A stretch of 64,000 bases of DNA from Pseudomonas hunanensis (lineage in GTDB: Bacteria > Pseudomonadota > Gammaproteobacteria > Pseudomonadales > Pseudomonadaceae), in assembly GCF_013393325.1 (NCBI RefSeq), contig NZ_QJRC01000091.1:1-64000 (forward strand), read 5' to 3'. Position numbers and translations under genes: made by a program. Of this stretch, positions 36,906 through 45,638 are shown in pieces (position 1 is the first letter of the stretch; every line of letters begins with the position of its first letter). A model generated the notes under the pieces. It was given only the letters and a program-made list of their open reading frames with translations, was not told the DNA's origin and did not search any database.

Positions 36906-39317
36906 TCACACCGATTCGTCAGCGGGGCGCACACCCTCTTGCACCAGTACCATGCTCTGTGGCGAAGACAGGGGAATACCTTCGTCACGCAGGCGCCCAA
37001 GAATGGTGAACAGCAGGTCGCTGCGGGTGCCTGACACCTGCCGCGGCCCGGCCACGTAGCCGCTGACGCCAATCACCATGCCACTGGTCGTCAGGTCCTT
37101 GAACGACACCGAAGAAGCCGGCGCATCCAGAATCGCCTCATGCTCGTGGTAGGCCGCCAGCAGCAGCTCACGCACCTGGTTGGCATCGGTCTCCAGCGGC
37201 AGTGTCAAGGTAATGCTGACCACACCCAGCGCATTGCCCATGGTCACGTTGCGCACGTTCTGCGAGATGAACTGCGAGTTGGGCACGATCACCGTTGAAC
37301 GGTCTGACATCTGGATTTCGGTGGCGCGCACGTTGATGCGGCGGATATCGCCCTCGACACCCGCCAGGCTCACCCAATCACCCACCTTCACCGGGCGCTC
37401 GGTCAACAGGATCAGGCCGGAGATAAAGTTCTGCACAATCTGCTGCAGGCCGAAACCGATACCGACCGACAGCGCACTGACCACCCAGGTCAGGCTGGTG
37501 AGATTGATGCGCAAGGTCGACATCACCAGCATGGCCAGGAACAGGAAACCCAGGTAACCCACCAGGGTCACCAGCGAGGCCCGCATGCCGGCGTCCATGT
37601 CGGTTTCCGGCAGCAGGCGATCGCTCAGCCAGCGCTTGACCACACGGATGGCGAACAGGCCACCCAAGAAAATCGCCAGGGCCAGCAGGATGTCCTGCGG
37701 CACGATATTCAGGTTGCCGAGCAGCTTGCCGCCGGTGCCGTCCCAATCGCCCAGGCTCAGCAGCAGTTCGCTGGGGCTGGTGCCCGATGGCATCAACACC
37801 AGCAACAGCGCCAGGAACAGCACGATGGTGCGGCCGATGCCAGCCAGGATGGTGCTGGCTTGCGCCTGGTGACGAGGTGCCAGGCCCAGGGTCGAGGCCA
37901 GCGCCAGGCCTCCGGGCTGGCGTGGCGACAGCAGGGTTTCGCACAGGTCGCCGAAGAAGGTGGTCAGCAAGTAGGCACAAGTGACCACCAGGCTGACCCA
38001 CAGCAACTTGGCAGTGAGGAAATAGGCAAGCGTCAGGTAGCCGGTGAGCAGTGCCAGCAGGATCAACGCCAGCCAGATGACCATCACGAACGGGATCAGC
38101 CCAGCCAGGCCCGTCGGGCGCTCCAGTTCATGCTTGCGCAGGGTGTGGCGATAACGCAGCAACGCGCCGGCAAAGATGAACGCCACTACCAGTGCGGTCA
38201 GCCCGTTGACGGCCACCGTCAGCGCCAGGCTGGCGCCGATCACACTGTTCATGCGCTCCATGGTCATCATGACCATCAGGGCCAATGCCAGTACCTTCGG
38301 GAACCAGCCCAGCGCGCTGGCAACTTCGTCATGGATCGGCGGCAGCCGCCAGGACGGCCGCTGCAGCATCAGCATGGCGCGGCCCAGGCCGGTGATGAAG
38401 GCACTGAACACGACCAGGGCGAGAATGTGGTTGGTCAGGCTGGCGATATCCGAACCCAACTCTGCACTGCTTTCCAGCCCCCAGCGCAGCAACGAAACAG
38501 AACCGGCGATGGTACCCAAGGTTGCCAGGCTGACACCAAGGGCCAAAGCGCTGCGGCGCAGGCGCCCTTCGGGCAGCCAGCCGACCATGGCACTGGCCAG
38601 CAAGCGCTCGAGCACGCGGCGCACCAAGGTCCATACCAGAATCGCCGCCACCAGGCTGGTAATGAACAGCCAGCGGTGATCGGCGCTGAAGGCGCTGTTG
38701 ATGGCATCGGCTGCCTCGCCGCGCAGGTCGCGCAGGCGCGCCACGTCGTCCTGGGTGGGGCGGATGATGCTCTGCCAGAACGCCGGGCTCAGTGGCGAAG
38801 CGGCACGGCTGGTGATCTGCGAGTTGAACTGGCTGCGGCGCAGGTTGACGATTTGCGTGGACAGGTCGCGGGCCGACTGGGTCAGCTTGATGGCCTGGTC
38901 CTGCTGGGCTACCAGCGCCTTTTTCTCAGCCTCCAGCTCTTTGCGCTGCTGGGTCAGAGTGAGTGCCTCGTCCGGCTGGGCCGGGCCGATGACCTTCAGC
39001 TTGTCGTCGAGTTTTCCCACATCGGCAGTGCGCTGTGCACTCAATGCATCGGCCTGACGCTGAACCTGCATGGCTGCAAGACGCAGTTGCGACAGCAGGT
39101 CGTCGTTGGCCTCGCTGGTGACGCCCTGACGGATCTGGTCCAGGCGGTCGTTCAGCTGTTCAAGGCTGGCGTTTTCGTCCAGTGCTGGCGCTTCGGCAGC
39201 CGCCAAATTGGACAATGGCGTGGCCGGGGCCGACCACGCCGGGCTGGCGAGCACCAGCATAAAGGCCAGCAGGGCCATCAGGCCTGGGCAACTACGGGCA
39301 AGGCTGACACGCCTCAT
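36906..39317 (-). CDS. MscS-family mechanosensitive channel (large, DUF3772-type)
   Basis: An 803-residue channel. The ATG after AGAGGAATATTCG gives a signal peptide ending near SPAWSAPA; the longer frame is rejected. A periplasmic coiled coil spans about residues 35-170 (ENASLEQLNDRLDQIRQGV). About eight to ten transmembrane segments follow to residue 620. The MscS pore and beta domain come last (IGFGLQQIVQNFISGLILLTERPVKVGDWV). Such channels release solutes on osmotic downshock. No operon partner is evident. Confidence 0.9.
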   Translation of the reverse strand: MRRVSLARSCPGLMALLAFMLVLASPAWSAPATPLSNLAAAEAPALDENASLEQLNDRLDQIRQGVTSEANDDLLSQLRLAAMQVQRQADALSAQRTADVGKLDDKLKVIGPAQPDEALTLTQQRKELEAEKKALVAQQDQAIKLTQSARDLSTQIVNLRRSQFNSQITSRAASPLSPAFWQSIIRPTQDDVARLRDLRGEAADAINSAFSADHRWLFITSLVAAILVWTLVRRVLERLLASAMVGWLPEGRLRRSALALGVSLATLGTIAGSVSLLRWGLESSAELGSDIASLTNHILALVVFSAFITGLGRAMLMLQRPSWRLPPIHDEVASALGWFPKVLALALMVMMTMERMNSVIGASLALTVAVNGLTALVVAFIFAGALLRYRHTLRKHELERPTGLAGLIPFVMVIWLALILLALLTGYLTLAYFLTAKLLWVSLVVTCAYLLTTFFGDLCETLLSPRQPGGLALASTLGLAPRHQAQASTILAGIGRTIVLFLALLLVLMPSGTSPSELLLSLGDWDGTGGKLLGNLNIVPQDILLALAIFLGGLFAIRVVKRWLSDRLLPETDMDAGMRASLVTLVGYLGFLFLAMLVMSTLRINLTSLTWVVSALSVGIGFGLQQIVQNFISGLILLTERPVKVGDWVSLAGVEGDIRRINVRATEIQMSDRSTVIVPNSQFISQNVRNVTMGNALGVVSITLTLPLETDANQVRELLLAAYHEHEAILDAPASSVSFKDLTTSGMVIGVSGYVAGPRQVSGTRSDLLFTILGRLRDEGIPLSSPQSMVLVQEGVRPADESV

Positions 39318-39373
39318 CGAATATTCCTCTTTACAATTCGATTTGGCGGGGGATTCTACGCGGCTTCTGGCAA

Positions 39374-40426
39374 TCAGGAGAGTGCCGTCTCTCGCTTCAG
39401 CAATTGCTCTTTGCGCTCCACGCCCCAGCGGTAGCCGCTGATGTCGCCATCCCGGCGCACCACGCGGTGGCAGGGGATGGCCACGGCAATGGGGTTGGCC
39501 GCGCAGGCCATGGCCACTGCACGCACGGCCTTGGGCGCGCCAATGCGCTCGGCAATGTCGGTGTAGCTGACCCGGCTGCCGGCCGGCACCTCGCGCAGGG
39601 CCTGCCACACTCGCTCCTGAAACGCGGTGCCTTGCACATCCAGCGGCAGGGCCAGGCCCAGCGCCGGGGCCTCGACGAAACCGATCACTTCGGCGACCAG
39701 CCGTTCGTAGGCGCTGTCACCGCCTATCAGGTGAGCCTTGGGGAACTGGTCCTGCAAGGCGTTCAACAAGGCTTCGGGGTCGTCACCCAGCAGGATCGCG
39801 CATATGCCCTTGTCGCTCTGGGCCACCAGAATCGCGCCCAGCGAGCACTGCCCCAAGGCAAAATGGAGGGTAGCCCCGGCACCGCCGGCGCGGTACTGCC
39901 GTGGGCGCATGCCCAGGCGCTGGTCGGCGCTTTCGTAGAAGCGGCTGTTGGAGTTGTAGCCGGCGTCGTAGATGGCATCGGTGACCGAGCGCTGGCCGTC
40001 TTCCAGGTGCGCGCGCAAGCGACGGGCGCGGAAGGCCGTGGCGTAGGCTTTGGGGGTAACGCCGGTTTCGGCCTTGAACAGCCGGTGCAGGTGGAAGGGG
40101 CTGACGGCCAGTTGCGCACTGAGCTGGTCGAGGCTGGGCGCGGGGTCGCTGGTTTCGATCAGCCGGCAGGCGCGGGTGACCAGCTGGCGATGGCGGGCGG
40201 TGCTGGCCTTGCCGATACAGCGTTTGCAGGCGCGATAGCCCGCGGCTTCGGCAGCAGCGGGGGTGTCGTAGAAATCGACGTTCGTGCGTTTGGCCAGGCG
40301 TGATTTACAGCCAGGGTGGCAGTACACACCAGTGGTGCGTACGGCGTACACGAAGTGGCCTGTGGCGGTGGCGTCGCGGGACTCGACAGCTTGCCAGCGT
40401 TGGTCGGGGGTGGTGTAGAGGGTCAT
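39374..40426 (-). CDS. ada: Bifunctional DNA methyl-acceptor and transcription regulator Ada
   Basis: A 350-residue protein with the full Ada layout. The N-terminal zinc methyl-acceptor domain includes GVYCHPGCKSRLAKRTNV and RACKRCIG. An AraC-type helix-turn-helix lies at about residues 95-180, and the C-terminal O6-alkylguanine transferase has the catalytic motif AIPCHRVVRRDG. It repairs alkylated DNA and, once methylated on its zinc cysteine, activates the adaptive response. alkA lies 70 bases upstream on the same strand. Confidence 0.94.
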   Translation of the reverse strand: MTLYTTPDQRWQAVESRDATATGHFVYAVRTTGVYCHPGCKSRLAKRTNVDFYDTPAAAEAAGYRACKRCIGKASTARHRQLVTRACRLIETSDPAPSLDQLSAQLAVSPFHLHRLFKAETGVTPKAYATAFRARRLRAHLEDGQRSVTDAIYDAGYNSNSRFYESADQRLGMRPRQYRAGGAGATLHFALGQCSLGAILVAQSDKGICAILLGDDPEALLNALQDQFPKAHLIGGDSAYERLVAEVIGFVEAPALGLALPLDVQGTAFQERVWQALREVPAGSRVSYTDIAERIGAPKAVRAVAMACAANPIAVAIPCHRVVRRDGDISGYRWGVERKEQLLKRETALS

Positions 40427-40496
40427 GGTTCAGCATCCAGATAAGTTGTCGCCTGTACTGGCCCGCGAAAGGGCCGCAACGGGCAATGCAATAGCC

Positions 40497-41123
40497 TCAG
40501 GCACGCCACAGATACCAGGCCGCCACCGTACGAAACGGCCGCCAAGCGCCCCCCAGCGAGCGCATCTGCGCCGGTGTCGGCGCCTTCTCCAGCCCCTTGA
40601 GCCGCCGGTACCCTTCACGCACACCAAAATCGTCCACTGGCAAAATGTCCGATCGCTCAAGGCTATAGATCAGCAGCATCTCGACCGTCCATCGCCCTAC
40701 CCCACGCAGCGCCACCAGGCGTTCGATCAAGGCCTCGTCGGCCATGGCCAACGCCTGCTCCCGCGTCGGCACCAAGCCCTCCAGACTGGCTTGAGCGATA
40801 CCCTGGATCGTCGCCAACTTGCTCGCCGAGAAGCCGCAGGCCCGCAAGGTTTGCGGGGTAACCGCCAGCAACTGCTCTGGCTGCGGGAAGGCATTCGCCG
40901 GAAACAGAGCCAGCAACCGCCCCAGGATCGCTTCCGCCGCACGCGCGTGCAGCTGCTGATAGGCAATCGCCCGCACCAACGCTTCGTAAGGCTCACGTCC
41001 CGAGGTGGCCTGGTGCAGACAAGGCCCGGTCGCCGCAATGTGCCGCGACCAGTCCGGGTCAAGTGACGCCAGGTGTGCGGTGGCCTCGCGGTAGGCCTCG
41101 GGGGAAAGGTCGGCCAGAATCAT
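40497..41123 (-). CDS. alkA: DNA-3-methyladenine glycosylase II
   Basis: A 208-residue HhH-GPD glycosylase that removes 3-methyladenine and related bases. The hairpin is LVALRGVGRWTVEMLLIYSL, and the catalytic aspartate follows in LPVDDFGVREGY. It is shorter than E. coli AlkA because it lacks the N-terminal TBP-like domain, as usual for pseudomonad forms. Together with ada downstream it forms an alkylation-repair unit. Confidence 0.92.
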   Translation of the reverse strand: MILADLSPEAYREATAHLASLDPDWSRHIAATGPCLHQATSGREPYEALVRAIAYQQLHARAAEAILGRLLALFPANAFPQPEQLLAVTPQTLRACGFSASKLATIQGIAQASLEGLVPTREQALAMADEALIERLVALRGVGRWTVEMLLIYSLERSDILPVDDFGVREGYRRLKGLEKAPTPAQMRSLGGAWRPFRTVAAWYLWRA

Positions 41124-41243
41124 GGCAACTCCGTCAAGTCGATTGCAGGTCCAGCTTAGCGCAGCCGCTCATCGGGCAAACGCCGGTTCTTGCGCGGCTA
41201 ATTCCTGGCATACCATTGCTCCGCGCCATCCTCCCCGCATAGA

Positions 41244-41262
41244 ATTGAGAACCATTCACAAT
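41244..41262 (+). promoter_or_regulatory. Fur box upstream of third fecI
   Basis: ATTGAGAACCATTCACAAT matches 15 of 19 positions of the symmetric Fur consensus by hand. It lies 33 bases before the fecI start. Its core ATTGAGAACCATT recurs exactly, on the other strand, before the orphan fecR at 45639. Confidence 0.65.
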
Positions 41263-41294
41263 CGCACACATCACGGGACCGGGCCTTCGCTACG

Positions 41295-41810
41295 ATGCAG
41301 TTCAACGACACGCTCAAACCGACCGAGGTCGCTCTGCTCTACCAGTCCCACCATGCCTGGCTGCGCAGCTGGTTGCGCAGCCGGGTCGGCTGTAGCGAAC
41401 ACGCCGCAGACCTGGCGCAGGATACCTTCGTGCGCGTGTTGCGCGCCCGCCAGGTGTCGCCGCTGAAGGAGCCGCGCGCCTACCTCAGCAGCATCGCCCG
41501 TGGCTTGATGATCGACCAGTTCCGCCGCCGCGCGCTGGAACGGGCTTACCAGGAAAGCCTGGCTAACCTGCCCGAAGCCGAAGTGCCCAGCGAAGAGGAC
41601 AGGCTGGTCATCCTCGATAGCCTGGAACGCCTCGACCGCGCCTTGCACCAGTTGAAGCCGCGCGTGCGCCAGGCGTTCCTGCTGGCACAGCTCGACGGTT
41701 TGAGCATCGTGCAGGTCGCCCAACGCCTGGAGGTGTCCAGGGCCACCGTCGAGCGCGATCTGGCCAAGGCCCTGGGTGTCTGCTATCGGTTGCGCTATGC
41801 CGATGCCTGA
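41295..41810 (+). CDS. FecI-type ECF sigma factor (third, no adjacent receptor)
   Basis: A 171-residue sigma factor. Region 2 is HHAWLRSWLRSRVGCSEHAADLAQDTFVRVL and region 4 contains DGLSIVQVAQRLEVSRATVERDL. fecR overlaps its 3' end by 14 bases. Unlike the other two sets, no TonB receptor follows; the next genes are MFS transporters on the opposite strand, so its receptor must be elsewhere or missing. Confidence 0.92.
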   Translation: MQFNDTLKPTEVALLYQSHHAWLRSWLRSRVGCSEHAADLAQDTFVRVLRARQVSPLKEPRAYLSSIARGLMIDQFRRRALERAYQESLANLPEAEVPSEEDRLVILDSLERLDRALHQLKPRVRQAFLLAQLDGLSIVQVAQRLEVSRATVERDLAKALGVCYRLRYADA

Positions 41811-42753
41811 TGATACGCCGGCACAGGTGCAGGTCGATCAGGCCATCGACTGGTTGGTGAAACTGCGCTTCGACAGCCCCAGCGCGCGTACCGAGCAGCA
41901 GTTTCAGCAGTGGCTGGGCAGCCACCCGCACAACCCCTTGGCCTGGCAGCGGGTCAGTCATCTAAGCGACGAGCTGGCCGGGCTGCCCAAGGACCTGAGC
42001 CGACGCACCCTGGAGGGTAGCCAGCGCCAACGCGTCAGCCGCCGGGACCACCTGAAGTTGCTGGGGCTGTTGGCCGTAGGCGGCAGCCTGGGCTGGGCCG
42101 CACGCGAACCGCTGGGCCTGCCACAACTGCTGGCCGACAGCAGCACCGCCACGGGTGAACGGCGCCAGTGGCAAAGTACTGACGGTAGCCGTATCCAGCT
42201 CAACACTGCCAGCGCCATCGACCTGCACTTCAGCGCGCAGCAACGCCAGCTGGAGCTGATACGGGGCGAAATCAGCCTGGACAGCAACCCGAATGACAAC
42301 CGCCCGTTCCACATCGACACCCGTATCGGTCCGCTGACCACCGTCGATGGCCAACTGTTGCTGCGTGAAAACAGCCAGGGCCTGCTGCTGTCGGTGCGTC
42401 GAGGTGAAGTCACGCTGTTCCCTGCCTCGGCCTCACCGAGGCAGGTGCTGCCAGGTGAAACCTTGCAAGTCGGGACCAACGGCAGCATCCAGGCGTTGGC
42501 GCTGCACAGCGACCCTTGGGGCTGGACTGACGGGGTACTCAGCGTGCAACAAATGCCACTTGCCGAATTTGTCAGCGAACTCGGCCGCTACCGCCCGGGC
42601 CTGTTGCGCTGCGCTCCAGAGGTGGCGGGCCTGAAGGTTTCAGGCACCTATCAGTTGGCCGACACCGAGCAAATCCTGCAGTTGCTCAGCCGCAGCCTGC
42701 CGGTGCGGGTCGACTACAGGACCCGCTACTGGGTAAGCATCGGCGCGGCGTGA
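41797..42753 (+). CDS. FecR-type anti-sigma regulator (third)
   Basis: A 318-residue protein. The start is the ATG (MPMPDDTPAQ) overlapping the fecI end; an ATG two codons later is equally possible. DUF4880 covers about residues 10-55. The twin arginine SRRDHLKLLGLLAVGG is at 82-83 before the hydrophobic segment. The FecR domain and C-terminal domain follow (TYQLADTEQILQLLSRSLPV). It ends 6 bases from the convergent MFS gene. Confidence 0.9.
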   Translation: MPMPDDTPAQVQVDQAIDWLVKLRFDSPSARTEQQFQQWLGSHPHNPLAWQRVSHLSDELAGLPKDLSRRTLEGSQRQRVSRRDHLKLLGLLAVGGSLGWAAREPLGLPQLLADSSTATGERRQWQSTDGSRIQLNTASAIDLHFSAQQRQLELIRGEISLDSNPNDNRPFHIDTRIGPLTTVDGQLLLRENSQGLLLSVRRGEVTLFPASASPRQVLPGETLQVGTNGSIQALALHSDPWGWTDGVLSVQQMPLAEFVSELGRYRPGLLRCAPEVAGLKVSGTYQLADTEQILQLLSRSLPVRVDYRTRYWVSIGAA

Positions 42754-42759
42754 GGGGCA

Positions 42760-43917
42760 TTATTCCGCCACAGCCCGCATCCGCCCTGCACGCCGATACG
42801 ACTGCCTGGCAAAGCACACGAACAGCCCGGCCATCAGTGCCAGCGCCATGGGCAGGCCATGCGGCGCGACGTTCATGGCTGCCCCACTGACCAACGGCCC
42901 CACCAGGCTGCCCACGCCCCACAACAAGCCCACGCTGGCATTGGCTGTCACCAGGTCCTGGCCCTTGAAGCGCTGCCCGATCAGCACCAGCGCCAGGGTA
43001 TAGATGCCCCCTGCCACCGCGCCCAGCACCACCAGCAGCGGCCACAGCAGCCAGGTCAGGTTCAGCAGCCAAGGCAAGCCGATGCCGATCGCCATCGCCA
43101 CCAGCCCGCACGCCAGGTGCAGCCCGGTGCGCTCGACCCGGTCGGCCAACCAGCCCAACGGCAGCTGGAACAGCATGTCGCCGGCAAACACCACCGTCAC
43201 CATCAACGCCGCCACGCCAACGGCAAAACCATGGCTGGTGGCGTAAACCGGCAGCAGCGACAGCACCACGGCATCGAAGAACGAGAAGAACAGCACGGCC
43301 ATGCACAACGCCGGCGCCACACGGAAAAACCCGGCTAGGCCGAAGCTCTTTTCGCCCTCTTCGTGTTCGACATGGTCGTTGGGCACGGTCAGCACGATGC
43401 ACAGCAACGCCAGCCCATAGCAGACCGTGACGACACCCGTTATCCAGGGGCTGTTTGCGCCCAGCACTGCCAGCATGGCTGGGCCAAGCACCTGAAAACC
43501 GGTGAAGCTGGTGGCGTACAGGGCCATGATCTTGCCGCGGTTGTGCTCTGGGCACAGTTCGTTGACCCACGACTCGCCGAGGATGATGGCGATCCCCATG
43601 CCAAGCCCCAGCCCCAGGCGTAACAGCGCCAGCAGCCACAGCGAGCCGAAAGCCGATTCAAGCAAGGCAATGCTGACCGTGCACAGGCTGAAACACAGCA
43701 GATAGATGGTGCGCCGGGTGAGATGACGGCAACAGGCGTCGACCAGAAACGCCGAGAGCATCATGCCTGCGGCAGGGATGGCCGAGATGATGCCGATTTC
43801 CAGGGTGCTTGCCCCCGCCTCATGCAGGCGCAACGACACCAGCGGCAAGCTGGCCCCCAGGCTGAAACCCACAACCGAAACGGCGAACAACAGGCCCGCC
43901 AGTAAACGCATGTTCAT
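42760..43917 (-). CDS. MFS transporter
   Basis: A 385-residue major facilitator with 12 predicted helices. It has the motif-A-like loop GWLADRVERTG between helices 6 and 8, and a first-half GESWVNELCPEHNRGK typical of the YcaD/sugar-drug branch. The ATG behind AAGGAG (6-base spacing) was chosen over a longer frame. Its place between a FecI/FecR pair and a second MFS raises the idea of siderophore-related export or uptake, but the substrate is unknown. Confidence 0.85.
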   Translation of the reverse strand: MNMRLLAGLLFAVSVVGFSLGASLPLVSLRLHEAGASTLEIGIISAIPAAGMMLSAFLVDACCRHLTRRTIYLLCFSLCTVSIALLESAFGSLWLLALLRLGLGLGMGIAIILGESWVNELCPEHNRGKIMALYATSFTGFQVLGPAMLAVLGANSPWITGVVTVCYGLALLCIVLTVPNDHVEHEEGEKSFGLAGFFRVAPALCMAVLFFSFFDAVVLSLLPVYATSHGFAVGVAALMVTVVFAGDMLFQLPLGWLADRVERTGLHLACGLVAMAIGIGLPWLLNLTWLLWPLLVVLGAVAGGIYTLALVLIGQRFKGQDLVTANASVGLLWGVGSLVGPLVSGAAMNVAPHGLPMALALMAGLFVCFARQSYRRAGRMRAVAE

Positions 43918-44239
43918 GTACCACTCCTTGCAAACCGAAAAGACGTGCAGACACAGGCGCGCACGCCGGGGCGGCGAGCGACGCAAAAGCGCAGATCAGT
44001 TCAGGCGAGGTGTGGCGAAAAGGTGAAGGCAAACAGCACGCTGCGGCGGCGCTTGAGTACCGTGTCGCTCGGCCATGCACGACGCAGGGCCTGGAAGGCA
44101 GGCTGGCGGGCGCTGGGCAGGGATTGGGTACGGCACATTGCTTTGGCTACTACGCAGGTGGTTGAAAAAAAGAGGCGGCACTCTAGGCCAAGGGTGCCCA
44201 ATCGTCAATCGTCGGGGCTGCTTTGCAGCCCCGCTTGCA
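43918..44239. other. Intergenic region between two MFS genes
   Basis: No convincing gene. A 45-codon minus-strand frame (44138 down to 44001) exists but has no ribosome site. A hairpin GGGGCTG-CTTTG-CAGCCCC core at about 44215-44235 lies just past the end of the 44240-45454 gene and may be its terminator, although no T-tract follows. Confidence 0.4.
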
Positions 44240-45454
44240 TCAGCGCTTACCGGTGCTCGGCAACAACACCGCCAGTAGCCCGAACAATGGCAGGAACGAG
44301 CACAGCCCGTACACATACTCGATACCGCGCAGGTCTGCCACATACCCCAACAGCGCCGCGCCAATGCCGCCAAAGCCGAACATCAAGCCGAAGAAGATCC
44401 CGGCAATCATGCCCACACTGCCCGGTACCAGTTCCTGCGCATACACCACGATGGCCGAGAACGCCGACGCCAGGATAAAACCGATCACCACGCTCAGTAC
44501 CGTGGTCCAGAACAGGTCGGCATACGGCAGCGCCAAGGTGAACGGCGCCACGCCCAGGATCGAGAACCAGATCACCGCCTTGCGCCCGATACGGTCACCG
44601 ATCGGCCCGCCAAAGAAGGTGCCCGCTGCTACCGCGCCGAGGAACAGGAACAGATGCAGCTGCGAGCTGGCCACCGATACACCGAACTTCTCGATCAGGT
44701 AGAAGGTGAAGTAGCTCGTGAAGCTGGCCATGTAGAAGTACTTGGAGAACACCAACAGGCCCAGCACGATCAGCGCCGCGATCACCCGATTGCGCGAAAT
44801 GCCGTGGGTGGCTTGCACCGCCTTGCGCGCCTTGGCCTGGTTGAGGTGCTCCTTGTACCAGCCGCGCAGCATCAGGGTGACACCGAGGAAGAACAGCCCG
44901 GCCAGGCCGAACCAGGCCACGTGGGTCTGGCCGAACGGAATGACGATGGCCGCCGCCAGCAGCGGGCCCAGTGCTGAACCGGTGTTGCCGCCCACTTGGA
45001 AAGTCGACTGGGCCAGGCCGAAACGCCCACCCGAAGCCAACCGCGCGATACGCGAGGTTTCCGGGTGGAAGGTCGACGAGCCGATGCCCACCAGCGCCGA
45101 CGCCAGCAAGATCATCGGGAAACTGCCGACGAAGGCCAGCATCACGATGCCCACCAGTGTGCACAGGGTGCCTAGGGGCAGCAGGTTGGGCGTCGGTCGG
45201 CGGTCGGTGAAGAAGCCGACCCAGGGCTGCAACAGCGAGGCGGTGATCTGGAATGTCAGGGTGATCATGCCAATCTGGGCGAAGCTCAGGTCGTAGTTGG
45301 CCTTGAGCATGGGGTAGATCGCCGGCAGTACCGACTGGATCAGGTCGTTGATCAAGTGCGCCAAGGCACAGAAACCGATGATGCGCATCACCAGCGGTGT
45401 GGCCTGGTTGGCCGTTGCAGCGGTGGATGCGGTGGAGGCACTACTGGTGGCCAT
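44240..45454 (-). CDS. MFS transporter, fosmidomycin-resistance (Fsr)-like
   Basis: A 404-residue transporter with 12 helices. The helix-1 segment IIGFCALAHLINDLIQSVLPAIYPML and the loop FTDRRPTPNLLPLGTLC match Fsr-type proteins, as do GIGSSTFHPETSRIARLASGG and the mid-loop PIGDRIGRKAVIW. Fsr exports fosmidomycin, a drug against the MEP pathway; the natural substrate is unknown. It is divergent from the orphan fecR, and the 184-base gap between them holds a Fur-like box. Confidence 0.85.
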   Translation of the reverse strand: MATSSASTASTAATANQATPLVMRIIGFCALAHLINDLIQSVLPAIYPMLKANYDLSFAQIGMITLTFQITASLLQPWVGFFTDRRPTPNLLPLGTLCTLVGIVMLAFVGSFPMILLASALVGIGSSTFHPETSRIARLASGGRFGLAQSTFQVGGNTGSALGPLLAAAIVIPFGQTHVAWFGLAGLFFLGVTLMLRGWYKEHLNQAKARKAVQATHGISRNRVIAALIVLGLLVFSKYFYMASFTSYFTFYLIEKFGVSVASSQLHLFLFLGAVAAGTFFGGPIGDRIGRKAVIWFSILGVAPFTLALPYADLFWTTVLSVVIGFILASAFSAIVVYAQELVPGSVGMIAGIFFGLMFGFGGIGAALLGYVADLRGIEYVYGLCSFLPLFGLLAVLLPSTGKR

Positions 45455-45545
45455 TTGCCTAAATCTCCGTCCTCAGGTTTGGGATCCGATTATCGGGAAA
45501 CAAATAGATACATAGCTACCTTTTTTATCCCTCTGTCGCAACGTA

Positions 45546-45564
45546 CTTGAAAATGGTTCTCAAT
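45546..45564 (+). promoter_or_regulatory. Fur-like box upstream of orphan fecR
   Basis: The reverse complement reads ATTGAGAACCATTTTCAAG, matching 14 of 19 positions of the Fur consensus by hand and sharing a 13-base core with the box before the third fecI. It lies between the divergent Fsr-like gene and fecR and could serve either. Confidence 0.5.
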
Positions 45565-45638
45565 ATAATTAGCATCCTTGGCTCATTATCCCTGTCATCG
45601 TTGGGCGAAACGGCCCCTATCGTGAGCAGACCGAACCC

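Noticed and set aside
44001-44138. 45-codon minus-strand frame between the MFS genes
   Set aside because: No ribosome site and no recognisable motif; kept only as a note in the intergenic entry.
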